Below are positions 28,950 through 39,149 of a stretch of 64,000 nt of DNA, in pieces. The first letter of the stretch is position 1. Each line of letters opens with the position of its first letter. Position numbers and translations under genes: made by a program. This DNA comes from an uncultured Clostridia bacterium (lineage in GTDB: Bacteria > Bacillota > Clostridia > Oscillospirales > Acutalibacteraceae), in NCBI GenBank assembly GCA_944380775.1, contig CALWIP010000017.1:62001-126000 (forward strand), given 5' to 3'. Below the pieces are notes generated by a model. That model searched no databases, was not told where the DNA came from, and saw only the letters and a program-made list of their open reading frames with translations.

Positions 28950-30328
28950 TCCTTTTGCAGAGCGTCCTCCAGCAGCGCGCGGACAATCTCTTCCATCTTC
29001 ATGCCGCGCGAACCCTTGACCAACACCACGTCCCCGGGCTGGATCTCACGCTGTAAAAACGCCGTAGCGTCCGCTTTTTGTAGGAAATGGCGCGCTTGTA
29101 GGCCGGATTTCCCGGCGGCGCCCCGGCAGTAACCTTCGGCCGCAGCCCCCACGGCCGCCAGCAGATCGGCGCCCGCCTGCGCTGCGTAGGCGCCGACCTG
29201 CTCGTGAGCCTGCGCGGAATAATCCCCGAGTTCCAGCATATCCGCCAGTACGGCGATACAGCGGCCGCTTCCGCGCAGGCTGGCCAAAACGTCGAGGCTA
29301 CTGCGCATGGAATCCGGGCTTGCGTTGTAGGAGTCGTCGATCACCGTCACGCCGCCCACCGTGTGGATCTGCTGCCGCATAGCGGGCGGGCGGTATTGCG
29401 CAAGCGCGCGCACCGCGCCGCTGCAATCCCCGCCGCAGAGCTCAAATGCCACAGCCAAAGCCGCCAGCGCGTTTAGCACGTTGTGCCGCCCCGGCGCAGG
29501 GATTTCCACTGGCCACCGCCGCCCGCACACCTCTGCGGTGAAGCGGCTGCCGTCCTTTGAGGTTTGCAGCGCTTCCGCGCGCACGCCGCACCAAGGCTGT
29601 GTGCCATAGAACACGGTCCGGCAGGCTGTTTTCCCACGCAGCGCCGCCAAGAGCGGGTCGTCGCCGTTGAGGAACAGAACGGAACCCTCGCGGAACGCAT
29701 CCGTAATATGCAGCTTTTCGCTGCGGATATTCTCCTGGGTCTTCAAATTTTCAAGATGGGAAACGCCGATATTCGTCACCACCGCATAGTCTGGCCGGGC
29801 GACAGCCGCCAGGCGCGCCATTTCGCCGAATTCGCTCATCCCCATTTCGATCACAGCGGCGCCGTCTGCGGGTGAAAGGCCGAGCAGCGTCAGCGGAAGG
29901 CCCAGCTGGCTGTTGCGGTTACCCTCCGTCTTGAGAACAGAAAACGACGCCGAAAGCGCGAGCGCGACCATCTCTTTCGTGGTGGTCTTCCCCACGCTGC
30001 CCGTTACGCCCACCACCGGGATGGAAAAACGGGACCGGTGCCACGCCGCCAGATCCTGCAGCGCGCGGCGCGTGTCCTGCACGCGGATCCAGGCCATGCG
30101 GCCGGAAGCGCTGTCGTGCTCCTGCGTGAAGGCGGCGGCGGCCCCGGCCTCTTCCGCCTGGCCGAGAAATCGGTGCGCGTCGACGCGCTCGCCCACCACC
30201 GGCACAAACAGGCAGCCCGGCTTGAGTTGGCGGCTGTCCAGGCACACCGACGTAACCCGTGCCGCCGCATCCCCGCAGAGAAGGCGGCCGCCCGCCGCCT
30301 CTGCTATCTGCCGAACAGTCAGTTCCAT
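28946..30328 (-). CDS. murF: UDP-N-acetylmuramoyl-tripeptide--D-Ala-D-Ala ligase
   Basis: Cytosolic peptidoglycan ligase that adds D-Ala-D-Ala to UDP-MurNAc-tripeptide, 460 aa. The ATP loop [44 protein letters not shown] and [11 protein letters not shown] are MurF-specific signs. Its ATG overlaps the 3' end of murE by 10 bases. Translation is probably coupled. Confidence 0.96.
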   Translation of the reverse strand: MELTVRQIAEAAGGRLLCGDAAARVTSVCLDSRQLKPGCLFVPVVGERVDAHRFLGQAEEAGAAAAFTQEHDSASGRMAWIRVQDTRRALQDLAAWHRSRFSIPVVGVTGSVGKTTTKEMVALALSASFSVLKTEGNRNSQLGLPLTLLGLSPADGAAVIEMGMSEFGEMARLAAVARPDYAVVTNIGVSHLENLKTQENIRSEKLHITDAFREGSVLFLNGDDPLLAALRGKTACRTVFYGTQPWCGVRAEALQTSKDGSRFTAEVCGRRWPVEIPAPGRHNVLNALAALAVAFELCGGDCSGAVRALAQYRPPAMRQQIHTVGGVTVIDDSYNASPDSMRSSLDVLASLRGSGRCIAVLADMLELGDYSAQAHEQVGAYAAQAGADLLAAVGAAAEGYCRGAAGKSGLQARHFLQKADATAFLQREIQPGDVVLVKGSRGMKMEEIVRALLEDALQKD

Positions 30329-31806
30329 GACGCGCCCCCTTGCCCGGGCTGCGCAAGGCCCAATTCCTTGAGGATCTCTGCAATGACCTCGCGCTCGTCA
30401 AAATGATATTTAACCCCTTTGATCTCCTGATAATCCTCGTGGCCTTTCCCTGCAAAGACCACGACGTCGCCAGGCTCCGCATGCTCGATGCAGTAGCGCA
30501 TCGCTTCTTTCCGGTCCGGAATGACGGTATACTTCCCGCCGGTCTTTTCCATCCCCGTCAAAATATCGCGGATGATGTCGTTGACGTCTTCAAAACGGGA
30601 ATTGTCCGCTGTGATGACGGAAAGATCCGCCATGCGGCCGCAGACCTCGCCCATCTCGTAACGGCGGGATTTCGCCCGGTTGCCGCCTGCGCCGAATAAA
30701 CACACCAGCCGTTTCGGTTCATATTCACGCAGCGTGCCGAGAATATTCTCCATGCTCACGGCATTGTGCGCATAGTCGATGAGCAGCGTGTAATCCCCGG
30801 GGACGGGGACGGGTTCCACACGGCCTTTTACCTTCACGGCGCGCAAGCCCGCCTGCACCGCTTCGGCGCTTACGCCGAAATGGCGGCACACCGCAACGGC
30901 GGCCAGCGCGTTGTACACGCTGAACCGGCCGGGGATATCCACCGTAACGGGAAACTCTAGCGCGCCCTGCAGCTGGAACGACACGCCGAGATACCCCGGC
31001 CGCGAGACCAGCCGTTCGTCCGCAGCGCGGAGCTGCGCCTGTTCGGAAAAGCCGTAGGTCTCCACCTCGCAGGTATGGCCTTCGAGCATCTTCCCACAGG
31101 CGGGGTCGTCGAGGTTGACCACGCCCAACCGGCACTGCCGGAACAACATCTGCTTGCAATGCAGGTATTCCTCCAGAGAAGCATGCTCGTTCCCACCGAT
31201 GTGGTCCGGCGAAAAATTGGTGAACAGGCCGATGTCAAACACAAACCCGGAGACCCGGTGGTCCTTCAGGCCGATGGAAGACGCCTCGAGCACCGCGCAG
31301 CGGCAGCCTTCATCCACCATGCGGCGCAAAAATTTCTGCACCTCGTAGGATTCCGGCGTCGTGTTTTCCGTGGGGATGACCGCGCCGCCGATGACGGCGC
31401 CGATGGTGCCGATCAAACCGGTTTGAATTCCCGCCGCCTCCAAAATGGCGCGGATCATATAAGAAGTGGTGGTCTTCCCTTTGGTGCCCGTGATGCCAAC
31501 CACCTTGAGCTGCCGCGCCGGGTAGCCAAAATACGCCGCCGAGGCAAACGCCAACGCGCGGCGGCTATCCTCCACGAGGACAACCGGTACCGGGAGGTCC
31601 AGCGGCTCCTCCGCCAAAACGGCGGCCGCCCCCGCCGCCACCGCCTGGGGCGCAAAGCGGTGGCCGTCCGATGAAGCGCCCCGCAGGCAGACAAACAGAC
31701 AGCCTGGCGCCGCCTTGCGGGAATCGTAGACCACGTCGGTGATTTCCGGATCCCCCGCGCCGTCCATCCGGTGCGGGATCTCCTTCAGTAATTCGCTCAA
31801 TTGCAA
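30319..31806 (-). CDS. murE: UDP-N-acetylmuramoyl-tripeptide synthetase MurE
   Basis: Adds the third stem-peptide amino acid in peptidoglycan synthesis, 495 aa. The ATP loop reads ITGTKGKTTTSYMI, with NTTPESYEVQ and ASSIGLKDHR downstream. The specificity motif, DNPR in meso-diaminopimelate enzymes, reads DNSR here (ITADNSRFED); Asn and Arg are kept, so meso-DAP is the likely substrate. I chose TTG 31806 with AGGAGG 8 bases upstream, giving the standard N-terminus QLSELLKEIPHR; the longer frame to 32064 overlaps the upstream gene without homology. Confidence 0.95.
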   Translation of the reverse strand: MQLSELLKEIPHRMDGAGDPEITDVVYDSRKAAPGCLFVCLRGASSDGHRFAPQAVAAGAAAVLAEEPLDLPVPVVLVEDSRRALAFASAAYFGYPARQLKVVGITGTKGKTTTSYMIRAILEAAGIQTGLIGTIGAVIGGAVIPTENTTPESYEVQKFLRRMVDEGCRCAVLEASSIGLKDHRVSGFVFDIGLFTNFSPDHIGGNEHASLEEYLHCKQMLFRQCRLGVVNLDDPACGKMLEGHTCEVETYGFSEQAQLRAADERLVSRPGYLGVSFQLQGALEFPVTVDIPGRFSVYNALAAVAVCRHFGVSAEAVQAGLRAVKVKGRVEPVPVPGDYTLLIDYAHNAVSMENILGTLREYEPKRLVCLFGAGGNRAKSRRYEMGEVCGRMADLSVITADNSRFEDVNDIIRDILTGMEKTGGKYTVIPDRKEAMRYCIEHAEPGDVVVFAGKGHEDYQEIKGVKYHFDEREVIAEILKELGLAQPGQGGASWN

Positions 31807-31900
31807 TGGAAACGCCTCCTTTTCCCCTCTATGGTACCAGGGGAACGATGTAAGATCCGCGCGGTTCCTGCGAACCGCCGGCAAACGCCTGCCGCGGCCC

Positions 31901-32746
31901 TTATTTTTGATATTGCGGGTTGATTTTGAACGCGCGCAGCACATCCACCACAGAGGCGATTTTCTCAGTGGTCTGCTGAAGCTCATCCAGCTTTTGCAGC
32001 CGCTGGGCCACGGCCTTCTGCGACTCGTACAGCGGTTTGACGCGGGATTCCTCCATGGCGGCAAGGGCCTTCCCGGTCTTTTCCTCCTCCTGTGCCAGCG
32101 CTTCCAGCGCCGCGCGCTGCTTCGCGGATTCTTGTTTGATCTGCGATAAATCGTGCAGGCAGCCCGTGAGCGACTGCTCCGCCTGCGACAGCTCCTGCTT
32201 GAGCGTGACCTGCCCTTGCTTTAAGAGCTGGAATTCCTGCTTGGCCGCGGCCTGCGCCTGCTTGAGCTGTTCCTGCCCTTGCAGCAGCGCCGCCGTGTCC
32301 TGGCGGATCATTGTGATATCCTGTTTCTGCTCCGCCACCGCCTGCGCCAGCGCCCCGGCGTCCTGCTTGACGCCAAACACGCCGCGGCCGACCGCCGCAA
32401 TCTCCTGGCGGCCTTCCGACAGCGCCTGTTTCAGCGCGGCAAGGTCCTGCCGGGTTTCCGTGTGGCTTTGCTCCATCTGCTGGAGCTTTTGGGAAATTTC
32501 CCCCTGCTCCTTTTTCTGGACGGCCAATTCCTGCTTGAGCGCCTGGATGCCCTGGCGCGTCTCGGAAAGGGCTTGCTTGAGCTCGGTGAGCACGCCGGCC
32601 ATCTCCACCTCTTCCCGGTGAATGGCGGAAGATTCCTGCTTGACCGCGCCGGCGTCCTGCTTGATGCGGGAAATATCCTGACGGATGACCTCTAATTTCC
32701 GGTCCACCATCGCTTCAATCGCCTGTAATAATGAACTTTCGCTCAT
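31901..32746 (-). CDS. Long Gln/Lys-rich coiled-coil protein
   Basis: 281 aa, function unknown. Nearly the whole length is predicted helix with repeating patterns such as LKQALSETRQ, LKQELAVQKK, LKQALSEGRQ and LKQELSQAEQ. It starts MSESSLLQAIEAMVDRKLEVIR and lacks signal peptide or membrane segments. ATG 32746 has GAGGAGG 8 bases upstream. It lies 94 bases ahead of murE in the same direction, so it may belong with the cell-wall operon. It could be a scaffold or regulator; homology in coiled coils can be misleading. Confidence 0.7.
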   Translation of the reverse strand: MSESSLLQAIEAMVDRKLEVIRQDISRIKQDAGAVKQESSAIHREEVEMAGVLTELKQALSETRQGIQALKQELAVQKKEQGEISQKLQQMEQSHTETRQDLAALKQALSEGRQEIAAVGRGVFGVKQDAGALAQAVAEQKQDITMIRQDTAALLQGQEQLKQAQAAAKQEFQLLKQGQVTLKQELSQAEQSLTGCLHDLSQIKQESAKQRAALEALAQEEEKTGKALAAMEESRVKPLYESQKAVAQRLQKLDELQQTTEKIASVVDVLRAFKINPQYQK

Positions 32747-32882
32747 GCGTCTCGCCTCCTCAATGGTTCCTATTATAATGGGTTCCCGCGCCGCATGCAA
32801 GACCGTTTCGCTTTTCCTGCGCATGATCCGCGGGAAAACCGTCCATACTGATCTTGAGGTTTAAAAAGGAAGGGGGGACCGT

Positions 32883-33056
32883 ATGGAACGGGAAATTCTC
32901 TTGCAGGACCCCGCGGCGCGGGCCTATTATCTCTCGCTGCCGCTGGACGCCCGCCTGGCCCTGGCCCGCAGGCCGGAGGGGTTTTCCTCGGCGCAGGAGC
33001 TGCGCCAATGCGCGGAAACGCTGTTCCGCCTAGGCGGGACGACCGCCGCGCCGTAA
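32883..33056 (+). CDS. Small protein, function unknown
   Basis: 57 aa from ATG 32883, preceded by AAGGAAGGGGGG. It begins MEREILLQDPAARAYYLSLP and contains EGFSSAQELRQCAETLF, an amphipathic helical look. It is divergent from the coiled-coil gene and followed by its own terminator, which supports a real unit. I do not recognise the family. Confidence 0.5.
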   Translation: MEREILLQDPAARAYYLSLPLDARLALARRPEGFSSAQELRQCAETLFRLGGTTAAP

Positions 33057-33229
33057 CCCTATTTTCCAGGGGACGCGCCAGAAATTTTCACGTTTTGTTC
33101 AAACGGATGTCACAGAGAGAACTTACCCTAAAAAGCGCGGGGCCATCGGGCTGCTCTACCGTTTTCTCCTTTTTCACGCTTTTTCTCCTGAACGAAAGAA
33201 GCGCTTTTCCCTGCCGCCCGCCCCGCACC

Positions 33230-33261
33230 CCGGCGGCGCGCCCTGTGCCGCCGGCTTTTTT
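33230..33261 (+). terminator. Terminator downstream of the small protein
   Basis: Stem CCGGCGGC (33230-33237) with GCCGCCGG (33247-33254), then CTTTTTT. The rest of 33057-33363 holds only the next promoter. Confidence 0.8.
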
Positions 33262-33283
33262 GTATGTTCCTCCGCAGGGACGG

Positions 33284-33312
33284 TTGCATTTTCCCACAGC
33301 GGGTGGTACAAT
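33284..33312 (+). promoter_or_regulatory. Promoter of the DUF3783 gene
   Basis: TTGCAT (33284-33289), 17-base spacer, TACAAT (33307-33312), about 50 bases from the start. Confidence 0.65.
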
Positions 33313-33363
33313 CGAGGGCAAAGGGAGCGGCGCCGCCGCCCCGCACAGGGAGGCGTTTTGCAC

Positions 33364-33792
33364 ATGAAAGCTCTGGTTCGTCCGGATGAAGAACGGGTCC
33401 TTCTGTACCGGCTCGACGAAGGAACAGAAAAAGGAGACCGCGTGCGCCGCGCGGTCTCCTCGCTGGGGATCAAAATGGTGACGGTAACCCCCGCCATGCT
33501 ATCGGAAACAGTAGGGTTTTGCGCCGGGGTCCCGGGATTCCCCTCCTGCGGCACGCCGTTTACCGGCGACGCGCCGGAAGAGGAAATGCTCGTCCTGCGC
33601 GGCCTGACGCAAAAACGCCTGGACGCGCTGCTCGCCGCACTGCGGGAATCCGGCGCGGGGCGTATCGACCGCAAGGCCGTTGTCACCGCCGCCAACCGCA
33701 GTTGGACCTTCCTTCAGCTGCATGCCGAGGTTTCGCGCGAGCACGCTTTCCTGCAAAAAAACCGGCGCCCGGCGCACACGGTCAAAGAATAA
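33364..33792 (+). CDS. DUF3783 family protein
   Basis: 142 aa. The C-terminal half (EMLVLRGLTQKRLDALLAAL then RKAVVTAANRSWTFLQL and EVSREH) matches DUF3783, a small domain of unknown role common in Firmicutes. The N-terminal half holds a small domain with alternating hydrophobic strands. ATG 33364 has GGGAGG 10 bases upstream. It overlaps the convergent small membrane gene by 11 bases. Confidence 0.75.
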   Translation: MKALVRPDEERVLLYRLDEGTEKGDRVRRAVSSLGIKMVTVTPAMLSETVGFCAGVPGFPSCGTPFTGDAPEEEMLVLRGLTQKRLDALLAALRESGAGRIDRKAVVTAANRSWTFLQLHAEVSREHAFLQKNRRPAHTVKE

Positions 33793-33997
33793 AAGACATC
33801 ACGGCGCCCGCAACGCCCACCAGCGCAAAAACAGCTCCCGCAACTTTTGTTGTGACCCGGTAAAACTTTGTGGGGCTTTCGGCATTGGTTGAGCGGAAGA
33901 ATTCCCCGAGTTCCCAGACCTTTTGGGGGAAGAAAAAGAAGACCGCGCCCACGGCAACGATGAAAATCGAGAGAAGGAGCATCGTCCCATCGATCAT
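33782..33997 (-). CDS. Small membrane protein, DUF6199-like
   Basis: 71 aa with two hydrophobic helices (MLLLSIFIVAVGAVFFFFP and GAVFALVGVAGAVMSFIL) joined by a polar loop, PQKVWELGEFFR. It resembles the DUF6199 group of two-helix proteins. ATG 33997 has AAAAGGAG 9 bases upstream. It lies 74 bases after the V-ATPase D gene in the same direction and may be read with it. Confidence 0.6.
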   Translation of the reverse strand: MIDGTMLLLSIFIVAVGAVFFFFPQKVWELGEFFRSTNAESPTKFYRVTTKVAGAVFALVGVAGAVMSFIL

Positions 33998-34071
33998 ATT
34001 TTTCACCTCCTTTTATACAGCGGCACATCTGCATCCAGCGCCTCCCTGCGGGAGACGTTGGATGCTTTGCT

Positions 34072-34716
34072 TTATCCTCCTATCTCCGCGCGGGCGGCTT
34101 GGACCATCATATCCTTAACCTTCATCAAACGGGTTAGGTTCCCGCGTTCGTTGTCCTCCAGCTTCATGGTGATGGATTTGATCGTCTTTTTCAGATCCGG
34201 GATCATCACATATTCCAGCGCATTCACACGGCGGCGGGTGCGCTCCATCTCGTCGGCAAGCATGTCGCAGATCTTCTCGCACTGCGCCAGCTCCAGGAGT
34301 TTCGGCATCAACGTTTCCATGCCGAGCACCGCACGGTCGAGATGTTCCGAGGAAAACGCCGGGCCGTAGGGCAAGCCCGCGCCCGCCTGGCGGCCCTCCA
34401 GGGTGATGGACGGGACCTCCAGGTTCATGAGATTTTCCGTGGAAAATTGCGCCGGAACGGCGGCTGCCGGCAAAAAGAGCGCCTCCGCCAGCGCGTCCTC
34501 CCCCATTTCCGCGCCGGCAAGCGCCGCCGCGCTCATCGCTCCGGAGAGCAATGCTTCTACCTCCTGGCGCAGCGCGCGGTTCCGCCGGATGTAGTATAAA
34601 AACCGGCGCGCCATCTCGTCCTGCTTGTCCTTGAGCAGCTTGTGCCCGCGGGCGGCGGTAGAAAGGCGTTTTTTCATCCGGGTGAGTTCCATCCGGGTCG
34701 GGTTTACCCGTGCCAT
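34072..34716 (-). CDS. atpD: V-type ATPase subunit D
   Basis: Central rotor shaft of the V-type ATPase, 214 aa, helical coiled coil. It begins [19 protein letters not shown] and has [14 protein letters not shown] near the C-terminus, both family hallmarks. GAAGGAGG precedes ATG 34716. It overlaps the B gene by 13 bases and is the last subunit gene of the operon. Confidence 0.95.
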   Translation of the reverse strand: MARVNPTRMELTRMKKRLSTAARGHKLLKDKQDEMARRFLYYIRRNRALRQEVEALLSGAMSAAALAGAEMGEDALAEALFLPAAAVPAQFSTENLMNLEVPSITLEGRQAGAGLPYGPAFSSEHLDRAVLGMETLMPKLLELAQCEKICDMLADEMERTRRRVNALEYVMIPDLKKTIKSITMKLEDNERGNLTRLMKVKDMMVQAARAEIGG

Positions 34717-36101
34717 CCCGCGCCTCCTTCCCCTGTGGGCAGGTAGCGCGCCAGATACTCCGGATGGATGCGCTTGAGCTCCTGCCGCGGCAGCATCGCC
34801 AGCAGTTTCCAGCCGATTTCCAGCGTCTCTTCAATGCTGCGGTCCGTTTCATAGCCCTGCGAGACATATTCCTTTTCGAAGGCGTCGGCAAAACGGGCGT
34901 AGATCTTGTCGAGGTCTGAGAGCGCCGATTCGCCCAAGACCACGGCCAATTCCTTCGCTTCCTTGCCGCGGGCGTAGGCGGAGAAAATCTGGTTCATTGT
35001 GTCGGCGTGGTCCTCGCGCGTTTTGCCTTCGCCGATGCCTTTGTTTTTCAGGCGGCTCAGCGACGGCAGCACGTCGACCGGCGGCGCAATGCCCTTCAAA
35101 TACAGGTCGCGTGAAAGGATAATCTGCCCTTCCGTGATATAACCGGTCAAGTCCGGGATCGGGTGCGTTTTGTCGTCCTCCGGCATGGTGAGGATCGGGA
35201 TCTGCGTGATCGACCCTTTTTTGCCGTTGATCCGCCCGGCGCGCTCGTACAGGGACGCAAGGTCCGTGTAAAGATACCCCGGGTAGCCGCGCCGGCCCGG
35301 GACTTCCTTGCGCGCGGCCGAGACCTCGCGCAGCGCCTCCGCATAATTCGTGATATCCGTCAGGATGACGAGAACGTGCATGCCGAGCTCATACGCCAGG
35401 TATTCCGCGCAGGTAATCGCCATGCGCGGCGTGGAGATGCGCTCGACGGCGGGGTCATCCGCCAGGTTCAAAAACAGCGTGGCGTGCTTGATGGCGCCGG
35501 TGCGGCGGAAATCCTCAATGAAAAATTCTGCTTCTTCAAACGTGATGCCCATCGCCGCGAACACCACGGCGAATTCCTCCTGGGCGCCGCGCACCTTCGC
35601 CTGCCGCGCGATTTGCGCCGCAAGCTCCTTGTGCGGCAGGCCGGAGCCGGAGAAAATCGGCAGTTTCTGCCCGCGCACGAGCGTATTGAGGCCGTCGATG
35701 GCGGAAATGCCCGTTTGGATAAATTCGGCAGGGTAATCGCGCGCCGCCGGGTTCATCGGCGTACCGTTGATGTTCATGCGTTTTTCCGCGATGACGGCGG
35801 GGCCGCCGTCAATCGGTTCGCCCATGCCGTCGAAAACGCGGCCGATCATATCGGGGCTCACCGCCAGTTCCAGGCCGTGGCCTAAAAAGCGCGCGCGGGA
35901 ATTGGAAATGCGCAGGCCCTGCGCGCTCTCAAAGAGCTGGACGAGGGCTTTTTTTCCCTCGGCTTCCAACACGCGCCCGTAGCGGACGCTACCGTCTGCC
36001 TGGAGGATCTCGACCATCTCTTCATATTTGACGTCTTCCACGCATTCGACCAACATCAGCGGGCCGACGACCTCCCGGATGGTCTTATATTCCTTCCTCA
36101 A
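34704..36101 (-). CDS. atpB: V-type ATPase subunit B
   Basis: Non-catalytic nucleotide-binding subunit of the V1 head, 465 aa. It includes [48 protein letters not shown] and [18 protein letters not shown]. The P-loop Lys/Thr pattern of catalytic subunits is absent, as expected. The start is TTG 36101, overlapping the A gene stop as TTGA and with GGGAGG 9 bases upstream. Confidence 0.95.
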   Translation of the reverse strand: MRKEYKTIREVVGPLMLVECVEDVKYEEMVEILQADGSVRYGRVLEAEGKKALVQLFESAQGLRISNSRARFLGHGLELAVSPDMIGRVFDGMGEPIDGGPAVIAEKRMNINGTPMNPAARDYPAEFIQTGISAIDGLNTLVRGQKLPIFSGSGLPHKELAAQIARQAKVRGAQEEFAVVFAAMGITFEEAEFFIEDFRRTGAIKHATLFLNLADDPAVERISTPRMAITCAEYLAYELGMHVLVILTDITNYAEALREVSAARKEVPGRRGYPGYLYTDLASLYERAGRINGKKGSITQIPILTMPEDDKTHPIPDLTGYITEGQIILSRDLYLKGIAPPVDVLPSLSRLKNKGIGEGKTREDHADTMNQIFSAYARGKEAKELAVVLGESALSDLDKIYARFADAFEKEYVSQGYETDRSIEETLEIGWKLLAMLPRQELKRIHPEYLARYLPTGEGGAGWHG

Positions 36102-37885
36102 TTTCCGTCGCCTCCCTGCGCCATTGCGGCAAATTCTTCTTCCATCGTTTTCCGCAGCGCCGCGGCATGCTGCGGCCACTCTTCCTCCGGGCGGTATTTC
36201 ATCGCCGAGATCAGGCCCAGCGCGGCGGACGTGGCCAGCGCGCGGTACGGCGCGCCGCGCTCGAGCGCGCGCAAGCCGCCGTGGTACCACGCGAGAATCG
36301 CCGACAGCATCTCCGCCTGTTTATTGACCGAGGTGTAGCGGTCCACTTCACGGAACGAATCCTGCTGTAAAAAATCTTCCCGGATGGAGCGCGCGCACTC
36401 TAGCGTGAGGCGGTCCTTTTCCGACAAGGCGTCGAATCCGACTAAGCGGACAATCTCATTTAACTCCGATTCCTCCTGGAGGATCGCCTTGACCTCGGCC
36501 ACCTGCGCAGACCAGGCGGGATTGACATGCCGGTTGAAATACGCGTGGATCGTCCCGTCGTAGAGCGAATAGCTCCGCAGCCAGTCAATGGCGGGGAAAT
36601 GGCGGCGGTAGGCGAGGTCTGAGCTCAACCCCCAGAACACCTTGACGATGCGCAGCGTCGCCTGCGAGACCGGCTCGCTCGTGTCGCCGCCGGGCGGCGA
36701 AACCGCGCCGATGGCCGTCACCGCGCCGTAACGCTCTTCCGAGCCGAGGCAGCGCACCCAGCCCGCGCGCTCATAAAATTCAGCCAGGCGCGTGGAAAGG
36801 TAGGCGGGGTAGCCTTCTTCGCCGGGCATTTCCTCCAGGCGGCCGGACATCTCGCGCAAAGCCTCCGCCCAGCGGGAAGTGGAATCGGCGATGATGGCCA
36901 CCTGGTAACCCATATCGCGGAAATATTCCGCGATGGTGATGCCGGTGTAAATAGACGCTTCGCGCGCGGCAACCGGCATATCGGACGTATTGGCGATGAG
37001 CACCGTGCGCTCCATGAGGGAAAGTCCCGTGCGCGGGTCCGTCAGCGCGGGGAATTCCTTGAGCACGTCCGTCATCTCGTTGCCGCGTTCGCCGCAGCCG
37101 ATATAAACGATGATGTCGGCGTCGGACCATTTTGCAATTTGGTGCTGCACGACGGTCTTGCCAGAGCCGAACGGGCCGGGTACCGCCGCCACGCCGCCCT
37201 TGGCGATCGGGAACAGCGTGTCGATGACGCGCTGGCCGGTCACCATCGGTTCGGTAGGCATGCGTTTGCCCGCGTAGGGGCGCTTGACGCGCACCGGCCA
37301 TTTTTGCAGCATGGCGACCTCCGTCTCCCGGCCGGAGGCGTCCGCAATGCGCGCAACGGGTTCGGTGATGGTCGCCTCGCCGTCCAGCGCCCAGCGCACC
37401 ACGCCGGAAACGCCCGGCGGCGTCAAGATCTTCTGCGTGACAGCCGGCGTTTCCTCTACGGTACCGAGCACATCCCCCGCCTGCACCGTGTCGCCCTCCC
37501 GGACGCAAGGCACAAACCGCCAGCGGCGGGAACGGTCCAGCTTCGGCACGTCGATGCCGCGCGGGATCCGGTCGCCTGCCACCGCGCGGATGGTCTCCAA
37601 CGGGCGCTCGATGCCGTCGTAGATGCCGCCGATCAAACCAGGGGCCAGCTCCGCCGTCAGCGGCTCGCCCGTGACATACACCGGCTCGCCGGGACCGACG
37701 CCCGCAGTGTCCTCGTAGACCTGGATGGAAGCGCGGTCCCCGCGCAGTTCAATGACCTCGCCGATCAGCTTTTTTTCGCTGACCCGCACCACGTCGTGCA
37801 TCTGCACGTCGCGCATCCCGGTTGCGACAATCAAGGGCCCGGCGACCTTATCGATCACGCCCGCCGCTTCTTCTCTTTGTCCCAT
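36098..37885 (-). CDS. atpA: V-type ATPase catalytic subunit A
   Basis: ATP-hydrolysing subunit of the V1 head, 595 aa. Walker A is [55 protein letters not shown] and the long non-homologous insert [19 protein letters not shown], characteristic of V-type A subunits, are present. I chose ATG 37885 with AAAGGGAC upstream; ATG 37909 lacks a site. Confidence 0.96.
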   Translation of the reverse strand: MGQREEAAGVIDKVAGPLIVATGMRDVQMHDVVRVSEKKLIGEVIELRGDRASIQVYEDTAGVGPGEPVYVTGEPLTAELAPGLIGGIYDGIERPLETIRAVAGDRIPRGIDVPKLDRSRRWRFVPCVREGDTVQAGDVLGTVEETPAVTQKILTPPGVSGVVRWALDGEATITEPVARIADASGRETEVAMLQKWPVRVKRPYAGKRMPTEPMVTGQRVIDTLFPIAKGGVAAVPGPFGSGKTVVQHQIAKWSDADIIVYIGCGERGNEMTDVLKEFPALTDPRTGLSLMERTVLIANTSDMPVAAREASIYTGITIAEYFRDMGYQVAIIADSTSRWAEALREMSGRLEEMPGEEGYPAYLSTRLAEFYERAGWVRCLGSEERYGAVTAIGAVSPPGGDTSEPVSQATLRIVKVFWGLSSDLAYRRHFPAIDWLRSYSLYDGTIHAYFNRHVNPAWSAQVAEVKAILQEESELNEIVRLVGFDALSEKDRLTLECARSIREDFLQQDSFREVDRYTSVNKQAEMLSAILAWYHGGLRALERGAPYRALATSAALGLISAMKYRPEEEWPQHAAALRKTMEEEFAAMAQGGDGN

Positions 37886-37963
37886 GCTTTTGTCCCTTTC
37901 TTCTCTCAAGGTCTTTCTTCGCTTGCCCCCTGCTTTGGCCCCAAAGGCTCCCGCAGGCAGGGA

Positions 37964-38281
37964 TCACTGCAAAAGGCTCGTGCCAATCGCTTTTTCCATA
38001 TTCTCTGCAATTTTTCCGGCGCCGTACCCCGTGGGGCCGTCCCTCCCGGGGATGGGGATCACCGCCGGGTAGGCCGTGCGGCGGTAATGCGCCGCCAAGT
38101 CCGGGAGCTGCTCCAAGAGCCGCTCTGTGACAAAGATCACCCGGCAGCCCTCCGCCGCCAGCGCCCGCACCGCGCGCTCCGCCTCCGCCGGATTTTCTGC
38201 GAAGACCGTCTCTACTCCCGCCGCCCGGAACACCAGCACGGACGCCGCGTCCCCGACGGCTGCGATTTCATGCTTGCCCAC
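37964..38281 (-). CDS. atpF: V-type ATPase subunit F
   Basis: Central stalk regulatory subunit with a Rossmann-like fold, 105 aa. It begins KHEIAAVGDAASVLVFRAAG and continues VIFVTERLLEQLP and AVIPIPGRDG, typical of NtpG/AtpF. The start is GTG 38281 with AAAGGAGG 9 bases upstream; it overlaps the C gene by 14 bases. Confidence 0.9.
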   Translation of the reverse strand: MGKHEIAAVGDAASVLVFRAAGVETVFAENPAEAERAVRALAAEGCRVIFVTERLLEQLPDLAAHYRRTAYPAVIPIPGRDGPTGYGAGKIAENMEKAIGTSLLQ

Positions 38282-39149
38282 GCGGCGCTCCCTCCTTTTG
38301 CGCAGTTTCATTCCACTGCTTTTGCGCGAACAAAAGCCGCAGCTTTTTTGCTTCCCGTTTTTTGGAGAAATAATATTCGGCGAGCGGAGCGAAACGTTCC
38401 CCGCCGCGCAGTTCTGCCAAGGCCGTGTCCAGCCGGTCTTCTACGTCCGCGCGGATCTCCTCCGGCGTGCGCTCCGCGTCCTTCTCTCGGAACTCCGCCC
38501 AATCCACCGGCAAAAAAAGGACTTCCCCCGCGGCCGCGCCGGGCAGGGCGCGCATCCGCAGCGCCGTCAGCCGGTTGATCCCCGCGCCATACTCCCGCAG
38601 CAGCCGTTCCAGCAGCTTCCCGCCTTTTTTTGCCGCGCGCAGGGCGCCGGCATATACCGCGGCGTCCACGCGGCAACTCAAGACCATCGGATCCGTTTCC
38701 TCAAAAATCCCGTCGAGATCCTGCGCGAGCGCGTCTCCCAGCAGGGAAAAATCTTCCGCCGCTACGCAGAGGCGAAGCAAATCCGGGTCGTACCGGCCCT
38801 CCGCCGGAGTCCGGCCTTCCGCGTCCCGCCCTGCCAGCTTCGCTTTGAGCAGCCATTTCAAGTTGCGCGCGTCCTCTTCAAAGAACAGCGGCCCCAACAG
38901 GGAAAGGTCCGGCGCAATCTCCCGCAAAAAAGCGGACGTGCGGCGCATCTCCGCCGCGACGCGTTCTTCCGCAGGGCGGCCGGATGCTTCCATACCGTAA
39001 TTGTATTCGTCCAACAGCTTCAGCGCGGCGGGCCCGCCGGCCTCCCTAAGCCGACGAAGCTGCTCGTCCCCTAGCACCGGGTGCGAGGTAGCTTTGACGC
39101 AGCCGATGGCGAATGCGTAAGATTTTTTCCCGAATTCCGCGCCCGTCAT
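38268..39149 (-). CDS. atpC: V-type ATPase subunit C
   Basis: Socket subunit linking the central shaft to the membrane ring, 293 aa (AhaC/NtpC family), almost all helical. It begins EFGKKSYAFAIGCVKA and ends with helices rich in Lys and Arg. The ATG overlaps the E gene stop as ATGA. Assignment rests on length, helix content and its fixed position between E and F. Confidence 0.88.
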   Translation of the reverse strand: MTGAEFGKKSYAFAIGCVKATSHPVLGDEQLRRLREAGGPAALKLLDEYNYGMEASGRPAEERVAAEMRRTSAFLREIAPDLSLLGPLFFEEDARNLKWLLKAKLAGRDAEGRTPAEGRYDPDLLRLCVAAEDFSLLGDALAQDLDGIFEETDPMVLSCRVDAAVYAGALRAAKKGGKLLERLLREYGAGINRLTALRMRALPGAAAGEVLFLPVDWAEFREKDAERTPEEIRADVEDRLDTALAELRGGERFAPLAEYYFSKKREAKKLRLLFAQKQWNETAQKEGAPRGQA

